A DNA stretch of 64,000 bases from CAYJPV01 sp964372095 (lineage in GTDB: Bacteria > Acidobacteriota > Vicinamibacteria > Vicinamibacterales > JAKQTR01), in the NCBI GenBank assembly GCA_964372095.1, contig CAYJPV010000004.1:238570-302569 (forward strand), read 5' to 3'. The translations under genes and the position numbers were made by a program. The notes below the pieces were generated by a model that ran no database searches, was not told where the DNA came from, and saw nothing but the letters and a program-made list of their open reading frames with translations. Below are positions 9,692 to 19,138 of this stretch, piece after piece (the stretch's first letter is position 1; each line of letters starts with the position of its first letter).

Positions 9692-10338
9692 TCCGCGGTC
9701 TGAGGTTGCGCGGGTCAGTGCTGGCGTCCGCCTTGGCCCTCCTGCCGCTCGTGGCCGCCTCGTGCACGCGGGGACCGGCACCTCCCATCCTCGCCCCGGA
9801 GACGCCACAACTGGGTGCGCTTGCCGCCGGGCCGTTCCGGAGTGTATGGGTCGCCGGCTTTGTGGCGCCGGCGCGCTCGGATGGCGATGTGAACGCCATG
9901 GTGGTCCAGCGACTCCGTGACGGTCTCACACCGTTGACCACTGCGCGGGTGCTCTCTCGTCCGCCGATCCGGTTGGAAGACGAGCCGGAGTTGCGGACTC
10001 GCAGCGAGTTTGCCGACGTAGTGGGCGAGTACCCCGACGTCCTGGTGGTGACGGGCACGGTGGAATTCGACTACCCGGTCCGGCCTCGGCAGTTGGGGCG
10101 ACCGGGCCGGAACCCGGACGTCCACTCGCCGGTAACCCTGCGAATTCGGCTTGCGTTTGTGGATGGCACCACCGGGCGAGTCCTGGCTGCGAGGTCCTAT
10201 CCACGCGTTAGCCTTGTTGCCGCGCACGGAAGTCCCCGAATGCTCGACGCCTTCAACCGACTGTTCCGCCTCGGAGAAGTGGCCATGCGGCGTGACATCA
10301 TCAATGGTCCAAGCGACCGGCGGTGGACCTTGAGGTGA
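9688..10338 (+). CDS. Hypothetical lipoprotein, translationally coupled to the ATPase
   Basis: 216 residues. It has a lipoprotein signal with lipobox VAASC near residues 22-26. The remainder is an alpha/beta domain (WVAGFVAPARSDGDVNAMVV, then DVLVVTGTVEFDYPVRP). That pattern recalls the domain of bacterial surface lipoproteins that collect signals for regulated secretion or capsule genes, but I cannot name a family. The frame is open from 9580, but that part is antisense-like read-through of the ATPase. ATG 9688 overlaps the ATPase stop and gives the signal peptide at the right place. Probably the last gene of the metal operon. Confidence 0.7.
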   Translation: MIRGLRLRGSVLASALALLPLVAASCTRGPAPPILAPETPQLGALAAGPFRSVWVAGFVAPARSDGDVNAMVVQRLRDGLTPLTTARVLSRPPIRLEDEPELRTRSEFADVVGEYPDVLVVTGTVEFDYPVRPRQLGRPGRNPDVHSPVTLRIRLAFVDGTTGRVLAARSYPRVSLVAAHGSPRMLDAFNRLFRLGEVAMRRDIINGPSDRRWTLR

Positions 10339-10518
10339 ACATCACGGCCGCACGGGAGTGTAGTGTGGTGTTCGTCGGCCCGACCGTCAGTGGACACGCG
10401 TCGTTGTTCGGGCGGGATCACGACAGCCACGGTCGTGTCGCTGCCTGAGATCGTGAACGCGATCCGGCTGTCGCCGAGGTCCGGCTCCGCCACGAACGCA
10501 GGTGCGGTGGACGGGTGA
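10335..10518 (+). pseudogene. Decayed copy of the P-type ATPase 3' end
   Basis: The sequence here matches the last ~180 bases of the ATPase gene (9510-9691) with many substitutions and small gaps. Shared stretches include GTGTTCGTCGGCC, CAGTGGACACGCGTC, GATCGTGAACGC (GATCGCAAATGC in the parent) and the GCCGAGGTCC-GCTCCGCCACG tail. Frames are broken, so no protein is made. It probably comes from a tandem duplication of the ATPase-lipoprotein junction that then lost most of its sequence. Confidence 0.75.
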
Positions 10519-10604
10519 GTATCTGACGGGTGAGTATCGTGACCATGCGGTCCCAGGCCACTACAGTGGTGGTCTATTAGCGTGTCTTTGAATAGGAGTT
10601 TCTT

Positions 10605-11153
10605 ATGCGAGCCTCCATTGGTGCTTTCGTCATACTGTCCGCCTTGACTGCCGCAGCCTGCTCCGGCGGATCATCCACCTCACCCGCGTCACCCGCATCG
10701 CCAACGCCGACCGTGACGCAACCCGGCACCGGCACATCCGGCGCCGCGGTGGCGGGAACATGGCTTGGAACAGCGGCCGACTCGATCGTGCCCGGAAACA
10801 CCGGGACCGCCTTTGGCATTTCGATGGGACCCGGCATGGGCCCGGGCATGATGGGCTCGGTTGGCGGCATGACGTGGCAGATCACGCAAACCGGAAACTC
10901 GTTTACGGGAACAGTGGGCTTCGGCGGATTCCAGTGCGCCGCCCGCATGACCATGGCAGGGACGTTCACCGGAAACGGCGGCACGTTCACCATCACGATG
11001 CCTGGCAACTCCATGCCGATGAGCACGTGCAGCGGCACCGCAACGGGAACGTTCACGATTGACCCGGTCACCGGTCAGATGCGTGGTACCTACTCAGGCA
11101 CGAACACCTGTATGGGGTCGTTCTCAGGGCAACTGATACTGGTCAAGGTCTAG
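10605..11153 (+). CDS. Secreted Met/Gly/Thr-rich lipoprotein
   Basis: 182 residues behind a good ribosome site (AGGAG). The signal ends in the lipobox TAAAC near residue 19. A Ser/Pro/Thr linker (residues 22-50) leads to a beta-rich domain with repeated G-T-F-T/G-T-W motifs. A Met-rich segment (MGPGMGPGMMGSVGGM, residues ~74-90) and MPGNSMPMSTC near 130-140 stand out. Similar small beta-barrel lipoproteins without known function are common in soil bacteria. Being next to metal-efflux genes, the Met-rich patches could bind soft metals, but that is inference only. Confidence 0.7.
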   Translation: MRASIGAFVILSALTAAACSGGSSTSPASPASPTPTVTQPGTGTSGAAVAGTWLGTAADSIVPGNTGTAFGISMGPGMGPGMMGSVGGMTWQITQTGNSFTGTVGFGGFQCAARMTMAGTFTGNGGTFTITMPGNSMPMSTCSGTATGTFTIDPVTGQMRGTYSGTNTCMGSFSGQLILVKV

Positions 11154-11288
11154 ACTCTCGGTTGAGTAGACCATCGGCCCGCAGGTCGAAACCTCGACCC
11201 CGGCATTTGACATCCCCTCGCCTCGCCCATAGCATTCGGGCAACCGGCGTCGCCGAGTCAAGAACGCCCTGCGGGTGGCTCCTCACTG

Positions 11289-14200
11289 ATGGTCCCTCAA
11301 GAACTTCGAACCGGAACGATCGTCTCTGGACCCCTACTGCCCGAACCCATCGAGGTTCTCGCCATTACGCCTCTCGGCGACGCCATGCGGGTGATTGGCC
11401 GCGGGCTGAAGTCGGGCCTGGCGCGAGATATCGTGCTTTCGTCGGCGCAGATCGCACAGCTCGTCCTGCCGCCCGCGGAGCCGTCTTTCGAGGGGGATGC
11501 CCGCCTGTTCAGACTTGGCGTTGAAGCTCAACGGCTGGGCCTCGCCTACGAGTACGACCCGTTCTTCTCGTTGTCCATCGCTCGCGTCGACCCGCTCCCT
11601 CATCAGCTGGAAGCGGTCTACGAGTACTTCCTGAAGCTGCCGCGTATCCGCTTCCTGCTGGCCGACGATCCAGGCGCTGGCAAGACGATCATGGCGGGCC
11701 TCCTCCTCAAGGAAATGAAGGCTCGAGGCCTGGTCAGGCGGACACTCATCGTGGCTCCAGCCAACTTAACCTTTCAGTGGCAGCGCGAACTCAAAGACAA
11801 GTTCAGTGAGTCGTTCGAGGTGATGCGCGGCGACATCCTCCGCGCGAACTACGGCCAGAATCCGTGGCAGGAGCGAGCCCAGGTCGTGACCTCCGTCTCG
11901 TGGGTGTCTCGCGTCGAAGATGCGCGCGACAGCCTCCTCCGTTCCCGATGGGACCTGATCATCGTCGACGAGGCCCACAAGATGGCCGCCTACGCCGACG
12001 ACCGGAAGACGCTGGCGTACAAGCTGGGCGAGTCGCTCTCGGGGTTGACCGACCACTACTTGCTGATGACGGCCACACCTCACAAGGGCGACGCCAAGAA
12101 CTTCTGCCTGTTCCTGTCGTTGTTGGACCGCGACGTCTACGGCAGCGTGGAGAGCCTCGAAGAGGCGATGCGCCGAAACTCTGCCCCGTTCTATCTGCGC
12201 CGAACCAAGGAAGCGCTGGTCTCGTTCCCGGACCCGCAAACCGGTGTCGTTCACAAGCTCTTCACGAAGCGTGAGGTCAGGACTGCAGCCTTCGAGTTGG
12301 ACGGCCCCGAGCTCGATTTCTACGACGCCCTCTCCCATTACGTGCAGGACCAGTCCATTCTTGCGGCGCAGGACGACTCAGCTCGCGGGCGCGCGGTGGG
12401 TTTCACAATGGCCATGCTCCAGCGGCGCATGGCGTCGACGGTCTACGCGGTGCGCCGGACGCTGGAGCGGATGCAGGCCAAGCGTGAACAGATCCTCACC
12501 GATCCGGAGAAGTTCAGACACGACCAGATCGAGCGGCGGCTGCCCGACGACTTTGAAGACCTGACCGAAGAAGAGCAGCAGGAGATCATCGCCCAGCTCG
12601 AAGACGTCGTGGCGTCCTACAACCCGGAGGACCTCCGGGCGGAGGTCGCCCAACTGACGGCCTTGATCGATCGCGCCAAACGGCTCGAGCAGCGGCAAGG
12701 GGAATCGAAGCTCGTCCGGCTCAAGGCTATTCTCACCGAGCAGGGCGTGTTCTCCGACCCGAAGACGAAGCTCCTGGTCTTTACCGAGCACAAGGACTCC
12801 CTCGACTTCCTGGTTGGTGATGGCGAGGGCGGCCGGCCGCTGGGCAGGCTGCGCGAATGGGGACTCTCGGTCACCCAGATACACGGCGGCATGAAGATCG
12901 GCGATCGGGATGCGGTCGGCTCGCGCATCTGGGCTGAGCGAGAATTCCGCGAGCATGCGCAAGTGATGGTGGCGACCGAGGCCGCTGGCGAGGGCATCAA
13001 CTTGCAGTTCTGCTGGTTGATGGTGAACTTCGACATCCCGTGGAACCCTGTCCGTCTGGAACAGCGGGTCGGCCGCATCCACCGGTACGGCCAGGAGCAC
13101 GACTGCCTGATCTTCAACTTCGTCGCGGCCAACACGCGTGAGGGCCGGGTCCTCGAGAAGCTCCTGAGCCGTCTCGCGGAGATCCGGCGCGAGCTGGGCA
13201 CCGACCAGGTATTCGACGTGGTGGGGGAGGTGTTCCCCTCGAACCTGCTGGAGCGGCTCTTCCGGGAACTCTACGCGCGCCGGCTCGACCTGCCCGGCAT
13301 CGAAGAGCGCATCGTTCGGGAGGTCAACCCGCAACGGTTCCGGGCGATTACCGAATCGGCCCTCGAGGGACTGGCCAGGCGAAGCCTCAACCTGTCGGCC
13401 ATCGTCGGCAAGTCCGTCGAGGCGCGTGAACGTCGCCTGGTGCCCGAAGTCATCGAACAGTTCTTCGTGGACGCCGCGCCGGAAGTCGGCGTGCACCCCA
13501 AGGCGGTGGCGCGAGACCAGCACGTCTATCGGATCGGTCGCGTGCCTCGCACGCTCCTGCCTGTCGGAGATCGCCTCGAGGCCAAGCACGGCCGGCTCGC
13601 CCGCGAATACGGGCGCGTCGTCTTTGACAAGGCGCTGCTGAAGCAGGACGCCACGTTGGAGTGGGTGACGCCTGGGCATCCATTGTTCGAAGTGGTTCGT
13701 GAGGATCTCGCGGCCCGCGTTGAAGAGCATCTCAAACGCGGCGCTGTGTTTCTCGACCTTCACCGGAGCTCCGCGAGCATCCTTGATGTGTTCGCTGCCT
13801 CGATCAAGGACGGCCGGGGTCAGCCGATCCACCGTCGCTTGTTCGCTGTCGAGTCATCGACGGACGCGCAGATGGCAATCCGCCAGCCAACAATCCTCCT
13901 GGATGTGACCCCTTCGCCGCGAAGTGCTCAAGGACCGGTTCCGGTGGCTCCACTTCCTGACCGTCGTCTGGTGGAGACGTTTCTCTACACCGAAGCTCTC
14001 CAGCCGTGGCTCGCGCAGTCGGCGAGCGACCGGGCTCGCGAGGTCGATCGTGTGGCCGAACATGTGCGCATCAGTCTGGACGCACTCATCGACCGCCAGA
14101 ATCTACAACTGGCCGACCTCTGTAATCGACAGGTCGAGGGCCAGACCGTTGCCGGCCTGGACGGCCTGATCGCGCAGGCGGAGCAGCATCTAGATGAACT

Positions 14201-14729
14201 GAACAACCGGCGTGACGTGCGACTCCGGGATCTCGACATGGAACGCCACGTCACCGTTGGCGACATTACCCATATCGGCAGAGCGTGGATCATCCCCCAT
14301 CCGGAGCGGGCGACGTCGGGGTTCAGTCCGATGGTGCGTGATGACGATGTGGAGCAGATAGCCGTTCAGGTCGCCCGGGACTATGAGGTAGCCCGTGGCT
14401 GGCAGGTTGAAGACGTCCAGGCCGAGAATCGAGGATTCGATCTCATCACGCGGCTGCCCCATCCCGAGGACGCAAAGACATTCACTGACGTGCGGTTCAT
14501 CGAGGTGAAGGGGCGCGCCGGCGTTGGCGAGATTGCGTTGACGCAGAACGAATACCGGACCGCCGAACGCCTCAAGCGCGAGTATTGGCTCTACGCCGTG
14601 TTCAACTGCGCGAGCACCCCCGAGCTGAACACCGTTCAGGACCCTGCCCGTCTGGGCTGGCGACCTGTGACGGCCGTCGAGCACTACTCGGTCAAACCTG
14701 ACGCCATTCTCGCCGCCCGAGAGGCATGA
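11289..14729 (+). CDS. SNF2-type helicase with C-terminal DUF3883 domain (defence)
   Basis: 1146 residues. Helicase motifs are in order: Walker A DPGAGKTIMAG (~residue 130), DEAHK (~226), TATPH (~261), and motif VI QRVGRIHRYGQEHD (~590). The middle and C-terminal parts are coiled and charged. The last ~110 residues carry ENRGFDLITR and VRFIEVKG, the signature of DUF3883, a restriction-nuclease-like domain. It should be a DNA translocase or remodeller recruited to foreign DNA, possibly with cleavage by the tail. The helicase/DUF3883 plan resembles DrmD of class 1 DISARM, but no drmA/B/C genes are present. Its stop overlaps the next gene (ATGA), making it the first gene of the defence set. Confidence 0.88.
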   Translation: MVPQELRTGTIVSGPLLPEPIEVLAITPLGDAMRVIGRGLKSGLARDIVLSSAQIAQLVLPPAEPSFEGDARLFRLGVEAQRLGLAYEYDPFFSLSIARVDPLPHQLEAVYEYFLKLPRIRFLLADDPGAGKTIMAGLLLKEMKARGLVRRTLIVAPANLTFQWQRELKDKFSESFEVMRGDILRANYGQNPWQERAQVVTSVSWVSRVEDARDSLLRSRWDLIIVDEAHKMAAYADDRKTLAYKLGESLSGLTDHYLLMTATPHKGDAKNFCLFLSLLDRDVYGSVESLEEAMRRNSAPFYLRRTKEALVSFPDPQTGVVHKLFTKREVRTAAFELDGPELDFYDALSHYVQDQSILAAQDDSARGRAVGFTMAMLQRRMASTVYAVRRTLERMQAKREQILTDPEKFRHDQIERRLPDDFEDLTEEEQQEIIAQLEDVVASYNPEDLRAEVAQLTALIDRAKRLEQRQGESKLVRLKAILTEQGVFSDPKTKLLVFTEHKDSLDFLVGDGEGGRPLGRLREWGLSVTQIHGGMKIGDRDAVGSRIWAEREFREHAQVMVATEAAGEGINLQFCWLMVNFDIPWNPVRLEQRVGRIHRYGQEHDCLIFNFVAANTREGRVLEKLLSRLAEIRRELGTDQVFDVVGEVFPSNLLERLFRELYARRLDLPGIEERIVREVNPQRFRAITESALEGLARRSLNLSAIVGKSVEARERRLVPEVIEQFFVDAAPEVGVHPKAVARDQHVYRIGRVPRTLLPVGDRLEAKHGRLAREYGRVVFDKALLKQDATLEWVTPGHPLFEVVREDLAARVEEHLKRGAVFLDLHRSSASILDVFAASIKDGRGQPIHRRLFAVESSTDAQMAIRQPTILLDVTPSPRSAQGPVPVAPLPDRRLVETFLYTEALQPWLAQSASDRAREVDRVAEHVRISLDALIDRQNLQLADLCNRQVEGQTVAGLDGLIAQAEQHLDELNNRRDVRLRDLDMERHVTVGDITHIGRAWIIPHPERATSGFSPMVRDDDVEQIAVQVARDYEVARGWQVEDVQAENRGFDLITRLPHPEDAKTFTDVRFIEVKGRAGVGEIALTQNEYRTAERLKREYWLYAVFNCASTPELNTVQDPARLGWRPVTAVEHYSVKPDAILAAREA

Positions 14730-15367
14730 AGAACCCCATGGCCAACCCCAGCGACCTGTGGCTTCCGGCGTTCTTCGACGCGGTGCGGGCTCCAGATTCT
14801 GCAGAGGCACTGAGGGCGGCGTCCGCCAACGCGCAGCTCGCCCAGTGGACACGTCTCCTGACCACCGTTGTCGTGAACTCGTGCGCGAAGGTAGGGTGGT
14901 CCGCTGCGGCCAAGGGGCACAAGCTGGAACGATTGCCTCAGGTTGGCCAGGAGTATCTCGGCATCGACGTAATGGCCTTCGCCGCGCCCGTCGAGGATGC
15001 GGATCCCACCGCGGGTGAATCGCTCGTCCGGCGTCCGACTCGGTGGCCATTTCCCGTGGCGGTCTTCGAACTCGAGAACAGCCGAGACGATGACCGCGTG
15101 GCGTACTCGCTGTGGAAGGTGTTGTCCGTGAGGGCTCCGTTGCGGGTGGTCTTCGCCTATCGCGCCGACTGGGAATTGGGGCGCGCGCTGGTGCATGGCC
15201 TTGGCGAGGCCGTGGTGGAGTCCATGCCGATTCCCGACCGCGCCAGTATAGGGGGCGAGACGCTGGTGCTGCTGGGAAGCCGAGGCGAGGGCGAGACGTT
15301 CCCGCACGGGTTCTTCAAGGTCTGGCGGTTGGACGCAGGCGTCGGGACGTTCCGGAAGGTGCCCTGA
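14726..15367 (+). CDS. Hypothetical, predicted PD-(D/E)XK-like defence protein
   Basis: 213 residues, overlapping the helicase stop by 4 bases. The core reads GIDVMAFAAP, then WPFPVAVFELENSRDDDRVA and VVFAYRADWELG. That order (Asp on a strand, then an E-x-E strand, then a helix) fits a restriction-nuclease fold, although the usual ExK lysine is replaced by ELEN, so it may be inactive or bind DNA only. I do not recognise a named family. Translational coupling suggests that it works with the helicase. A second in-frame ATG lies five codons in; the first is used because of the overlap. Confidence 0.7.
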   Translation: MKNPMANPSDLWLPAFFDAVRAPDSAEALRAASANAQLAQWTRLLTTVVVNSCAKVGWSAAAKGHKLERLPQVGQEYLGIDVMAFAAPVEDADPTAGESLVRRPTRWPFPVAVFELENSRDDDRVAYSLWKVLSVRAPLRVVFAYRADWELGRALVHGLGEAVVESMPIPDRASIGGETLVLLGSRGEGETFPHGFFKVWRLDAGVGTFRKVP

Positions 15368-15380
15368 CTGCTTTCCGGAC

Positions 15381-15420
15381 TTGTTTTTGTCAGAAATAGG
15401 AGTATATTTTTCTGACAAAA
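15381..15420 (+). promoter_or_regulatory. Perfect 12-bp inverted repeat and promoter before DUF6088 gene
   Basis: TTTTGTCAGAAA (15385-15396) and its exact complement TTTCTGACAAAA (15409-15420) flank a 12-base spacer with TATATT. A possible -35 TTGTTT (15381) lies 16 bases before TATATT (15403-15408). The AT-rich block stands out in GC-rich DNA and lies 5 bases before the ATG at 15426. It is best read as an operator over an internal promoter, probably bound by the DUF6088 product. Confidence 0.7.
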
Positions 15421-15425
15421 CATCC

Positions 15426-16034
15426 ATGGGAAGTCACCCTCACTCCATTGATAGTCAGATACTTCGGCGGTTCACAGCCAGCCGGGGTGATCGTGTCTTC
15501 ACCGCAGGCGACTTCCTCGACCTCGGGAGCCGCAACACCGTGGATGCCGCGCTTTCCCGTCACGCCCGAGCCGGCAGAATCCGAAAGCTGGCGAGGGGGC
15601 TCTACGACCTTCCCAAACGCGACCCGCAGTTGGGCCACCTCATGCCCTCCGTGGAGCTCGTCGCTGAGGCGCTGCGCGGACGCGATGCGGTACGTCTGCA
15701 ACCTTCGGGCGCGTACGCCGCTAACCGGCTGGGGCTGTCGGATCAGGTTCCCATGAAAGTACTGTTTCTCACCGATGGGACGCCGCGCCGAGTCCGGATC
15801 GGCAATCTCCAAATCATCATCCGGCAGACCACGCCGCGGAACATGGCGACGGCCGGCCGAATCAGCGGACTTGTCATCCAGGCGCTTCGTTATCTCGGTC
15901 AGCGTCATGTCGATGACCGGGTTGTCACCACCCTCCGCCGGAGGCTCTCGGATGCCGACAAGCGTCAGCTTCTGAAGGACATTCGCTTCGCCCCGGTCTG
16001 GGTCGCCAACATCATGCGGGTGCTCGCCGAATGA
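15426..16034 (+). CDS. DUF6088 / AbiEi-like winged-helix regulator
   Basis: 202 residues. The N-terminus (residues ~5-70) is a winged helix of the AbiEi antitoxin type: VFTAGDFLDLGSRNTVDAAL, then RAGRIRKLARGLYDLPK. The rest matches the DUF6088 pattern (RLQPSGAYAANRLGLSDQVP, then RTTPRNMA-like IRQTTPRNMA). AbiEi relatives are transcription repressors of toxin operons. Here no AbiEii toxin follows; instead the ATG of a DNA methyltransferase overlaps its stop (ATGA). With the perfect palindrome directly upstream, the likely job is autoregulation and timing of the methyltransferase, like a restriction-modification controller protein. The frame opens at 15381, but ATG 15426 lies beyond the palindrome and is preferred. 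Confidence 0.82.
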   Translation: MGSHPHSIDSQILRRFTASRGDRVFTAGDFLDLGSRNTVDAALSRHARAGRIRKLARGLYDLPKRDPQLGHLMPSVELVAEALRGRDAVRLQPSGAYAANRLGLSDQVPMKVLFLTDGTPRRVRIGNLQIIIRQTTPRNMATAGRISGLVIQALRYLGQRHVDDRVVTTLRRRLSDADKRQLLKDIRFAPVWVANIMRVLAE

Positions 16035-19000
16035 ACCAATACCCCAGGAGGCTCATCGAAGTCGATCTGCCGATCAAGCGGATTTCGGCGCATGCCCGCC
16101 GTGAGAAGTCCATCCGGCACGGCCACATCTCGACGCTCCATATCTGGTGGGCGAGGAGACCCCTGGCTGCGTGCCGAGCCGTGATTCTGGCCTCGCTGTG
16201 GCCGGACCCCGCGCCCGGCCCCGCCGACGCGCCATGTCCGCCGGCGTTCCTGGATGCCGCTCGCACGCGGATGACTGAATGGGCGCTGAAGCACGCTGAG
16301 AAGGCGAGCAAAGAATCGTTTCCTCGTCTAATGGCCATCCAAGCCAATCCGAATGTGCTGGTCGAGAGACCGCTGGAACTCCGGAATGCCCTGCTGGACT
16401 TCATCGCCGACTTCGCCAATTGGGACAACTCGACCGACAAGGACTTCCTCGACACCTCGCGTGCCCTTGTCCAGGCCGCGCACGAAGCCCTCGGTGGGGC
16501 GGAGGGCACACGGCCTCTTGTGGTAGATCCGTTCGCCGGTGGAGGTGCGATCCCACTGGAAGCGCTGCGGGTCGGTGCGGATGCGTTCGCCAGTGACCTC
16601 AACCCTGTAGCGGTCTTGCTCAACAAGGTCGTCCTCGAGTACATCCCGAAGTACGGGCAGCAGTTGGCCGACGAAGTTCGCAAGTGGGGTGAGTGGATCA
16701 AGCAGGAGGCCGAAAAGGAACTCGCCGAGTTCTACCCGAAGGATGCCGATGGTGCGACGCCCGTCGCGTACCTCTGGGCGCGCACGGTTAGGTGCGAAGG
16801 TCCAGGATGCGGCGCAGAGGTCCCACTTGTCCGCTCGCTCTGGCTCTCCAAGAAGACCAACCGGCCCGTTGCCCTGCAACTCGTGCCCCGGCCCAGAGCG
16901 AAGCGAGTCGACTTCGAGATCATAGTCAAGCAACGCGGTGCCTGGGTAGGCCAGAACGATCCGAAAACCAGGATAGAAGACCCGAGGTTTGAGGGCACTG
17001 TGAAGCGCGGCTCGGCGACCTGCCGCTGCTGTGGTTACACGACCCCAGTTGCGCGAGTGCGCGAGCAGTTGAAGGGACGGCGCGGTGGGTCTCGCGATAG
17101 TCGAATGTTCGCGGTATCCACAACTCGGCCAGGTGAGCAGGGTCGCTACTATCGGTTGCCAACCGACAGAGACCTCAAGGCTGTGCGGGCCGCTGCCATT
17201 GAACTTGAACGTCGGGCGGAGAACCACAAAGGCGACCTCAGTCTGGTTCCAGACGAGAAACTGGACTTGCGCGGCATACGCCACACCTGGGCAATGATCT
17301 ACGGTCTGGAGCGCTGGGGTGACTACTTTACCCAACGCCAGTTACTCGCGCTCACTACCTACATTTCGTTGGTGAAGAAGCTGGGACTGGAGATCAAGAA
17401 GCTGCCGACCGATGGAATGGGTCCAGCGATACAGACGGTTCTCGGTCTAGCCGTCAGTCGCTGGTCCGACATCTGCAATGCCCTCTGTCGCTGGGAGTCC
17501 ACAAAGACACAGGTGCGGAACCTGTTCGGGAGACAGGCAGTGCCGATGATTTGGGACTTTGCAGAGCCGCACATCTTCTCCAATGCCGCCGGGAACTACG
17601 ACGTCACATTGAACACGATGCTTGATGTAGTCGGGCAACAAGCGGCTATATCGACAACCGGCACAGCGCAACAGGCATCGGCCGCCGAGCACCCTCTGCC
17701 GGCTGATTGTGCCGACGCGTTGTTCACCGATCCACCCTACTACGATGCGGTTCCCTACGCTTACCTCGCGGATTTCTTCCACGTCTGGCTCCGTCGGAGC
17801 GTCGGCGGGGTTCACCACGAATTGTTCAAGGAAGCATCGGTTCCAAAGGACGCCGAAATCGTTGTGGACCGTCCGCACGAATTGAGCAGTTCGACACACG
17901 ACATTGCCTTCTACGAACGCGAGTTGACGAGGGCGTTCGCCGAAGGGCGCCGCATCGCGAAACCCAACGCGCTCGGCACGATCGTCTTTGCCAGCAAGAC
18001 CACGGCGAGCTGGGAGGCCATCTTGAAAGCTGTCGTTGACGCCGGCTGGGTTATCGGGGCGTCTTGGCCAATCGACACGGAGCTGGAGAACCGTGTTTCA
18101 GCCCAAGGGCAAGCGCGGCTCGCCTCCTCCGTCCACCTTGTGTGCCGTCCGCGCGAAAGCCCGGACGGCACTGTTCGTACCGGTGAGATCGGGGACTGGC
18201 GCGATGTGCTGGCAGAGTTGCCTCTTCGTATCCACGACTGGATGCCGCGTCTTGCCGCAGAAGGCGTCGTGGGCGCGGACGCCATCTTCGCTTGTCTCGG
18301 CCCGGCTCTTGAGGTGTTTTCCCGTTACTCTCGCGTTGAGAAGGCCAGCGGCGAAGCTGTTGCGCTCAAGGAGTATCTCGAACAAGTCTGGGCCGTCGTA
18401 TCAACCGAGGCCTTGTCGATGATCTTCGACGATGCCGACGCCGCGGGACTGGAACCCGATGCCCGACTCACGGCTATGTGGCTGTGGACGGTTGGCTCGG
18501 GAAAGGCGTCCGCGGGACAGAACCGAGAGAAGAACGAAGAAGTCGATCGGGAGGATGGCACGGACGACGATCACAATGACCATGATGATGAAGATGATGA
18601 TCAGGATGGTGGCGACAAGAAGAAGGTAGCCGTGAAGGGGTTCGCCCTGGAGTTCGACGCGGCTCGGAAGATTGCCCAGGGTCTCGGCATCCATCTCGAC
18701 CGGTCACCATCGATCGTCGAGGTGAAGGCCGATACGGCTCGTCTGCTGCCGGTCGTCGAGCGCACTCCCTACCTGTTCGGCAAGGACGTAGCCCCCGGCG
18801 GGGCGAGCCCCGCCAGGCCAAAGCGGACCAAGCAGCGCAAGCTGTTTGAGGAGTTGGAGGCGGTCGAGGCGGCCGTGGGTGGCGCCGGCGGCGCGGCCAG
18901 CGTCACCCTTCGCCCTCGACCTGGTCAGACCGCCCTGGACAGGGTTCATCAGTCGATGATTCTCTTCGGGGCTAACCGAGGCGAGGCACTGAAGCAGTTC

Positions 19001-19138
19001 CTGGTGGATGATGGCGTTGGGCGCGACGCCAGGTTCTGGAAACTCGCCCAGGCCTTGTCGGCGCTCTACCCCAGCAGCGCCGAAGAGAAGCGGTGGGTGG
19101 ACGGGGTCCTCTCGCGCAAGAAGGGGATGGGATTCTGA
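16031..19138 (+). CDS. DUF1156 DNA methyltransferase (defence)
   Basis: 1035 residues. The N-terminal DUF1156 block holds RREKSIRHGHISTLHIWWAR (residues ~25-45). The SAM-binding motif I is VVDPFAGGGAIPLEA near residue 163, with the paired SDLNPVAVLLNK. The catalytic DPPYYD lies near residue 567. Order and DPPY motif point to an amino-methyltransferase (N6-A or N4-C). A Cys set (CEGPGCG, later CRCCGY) may bind zinc. Residues ~837-862 are almost purely Asp/Glu/His, an acidic linker. Families with DUF1156 are repeatedly found with DUF499 ATPases and large helicases in defence islands. Its stop overlaps the next ATG (TGATG). Confidence 0.9.
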   Translation: MNQYPRRLIEVDLPIKRISAHARREKSIRHGHISTLHIWWARRPLAACRAVILASLWPDPAPGPADAPCPPAFLDAARTRMTEWALKHAEKASKESFPRLMAIQANPNVLVERPLELRNALLDFIADFANWDNSTDKDFLDTSRALVQAAHEALGGAEGTRPLVVDPFAGGGAIPLEALRVGADAFASDLNPVAVLLNKVVLEYIPKYGQQLADEVRKWGEWIKQEAEKELAEFYPKDADGATPVAYLWARTVRCEGPGCGAEVPLVRSLWLSKKTNRPVALQLVPRPRAKRVDFEIIVKQRGAWVGQNDPKTRIEDPRFEGTVKRGSATCRCCGYTTPVARVREQLKGRRGGSRDSRMFAVSTTRPGEQGRYYRLPTDRDLKAVRAAAIELERRAENHKGDLSLVPDEKLDLRGIRHTWAMIYGLERWGDYFTQRQLLALTTYISLVKKLGLEIKKLPTDGMGPAIQTVLGLAVSRWSDICNALCRWESTKTQVRNLFGRQAVPMIWDFAEPHIFSNAAGNYDVTLNTMLDVVGQQAAISTTGTAQQASAAEHPLPADCADALFTDPPYYDAVPYAYLADFFHVWLRRSVGGVHHELFKEASVPKDAEIVVDRPHELSSSTHDIAFYERELTRAFAEGRRIAKPNALGTIVFASKTTASWEAILKAVVDAGWVIGASWPIDTELENRVSAQGQARLASSVHLVCRPRESPDGTVRTGEIGDWRDVLAELPLRIHDWMPRLAAEGVVGADAIFACLGPALEVFSRYSRVEKASGEAVALKEYLEQVWAVVSTEALSMIFDDADAAGLEPDARLTAMWLWTVGSGKASAGQNREKNEEVDREDGTDDDHNDHDDEDDDQDGGDKKKVAVKGFALEFDAARKIAQGLGIHLDRSPSIVEVKADTARLLPVVERTPYLFGKDVAPGGASPARPKRTKQRKLFEELEAVEAAVGGAGGAASVTLRPRPGQTALDRVHQSMILFGANRGEALKQFLVDDGVGRDARFWKLAQALSALYPSSAEEKRWVDGVLSRKKGMGF

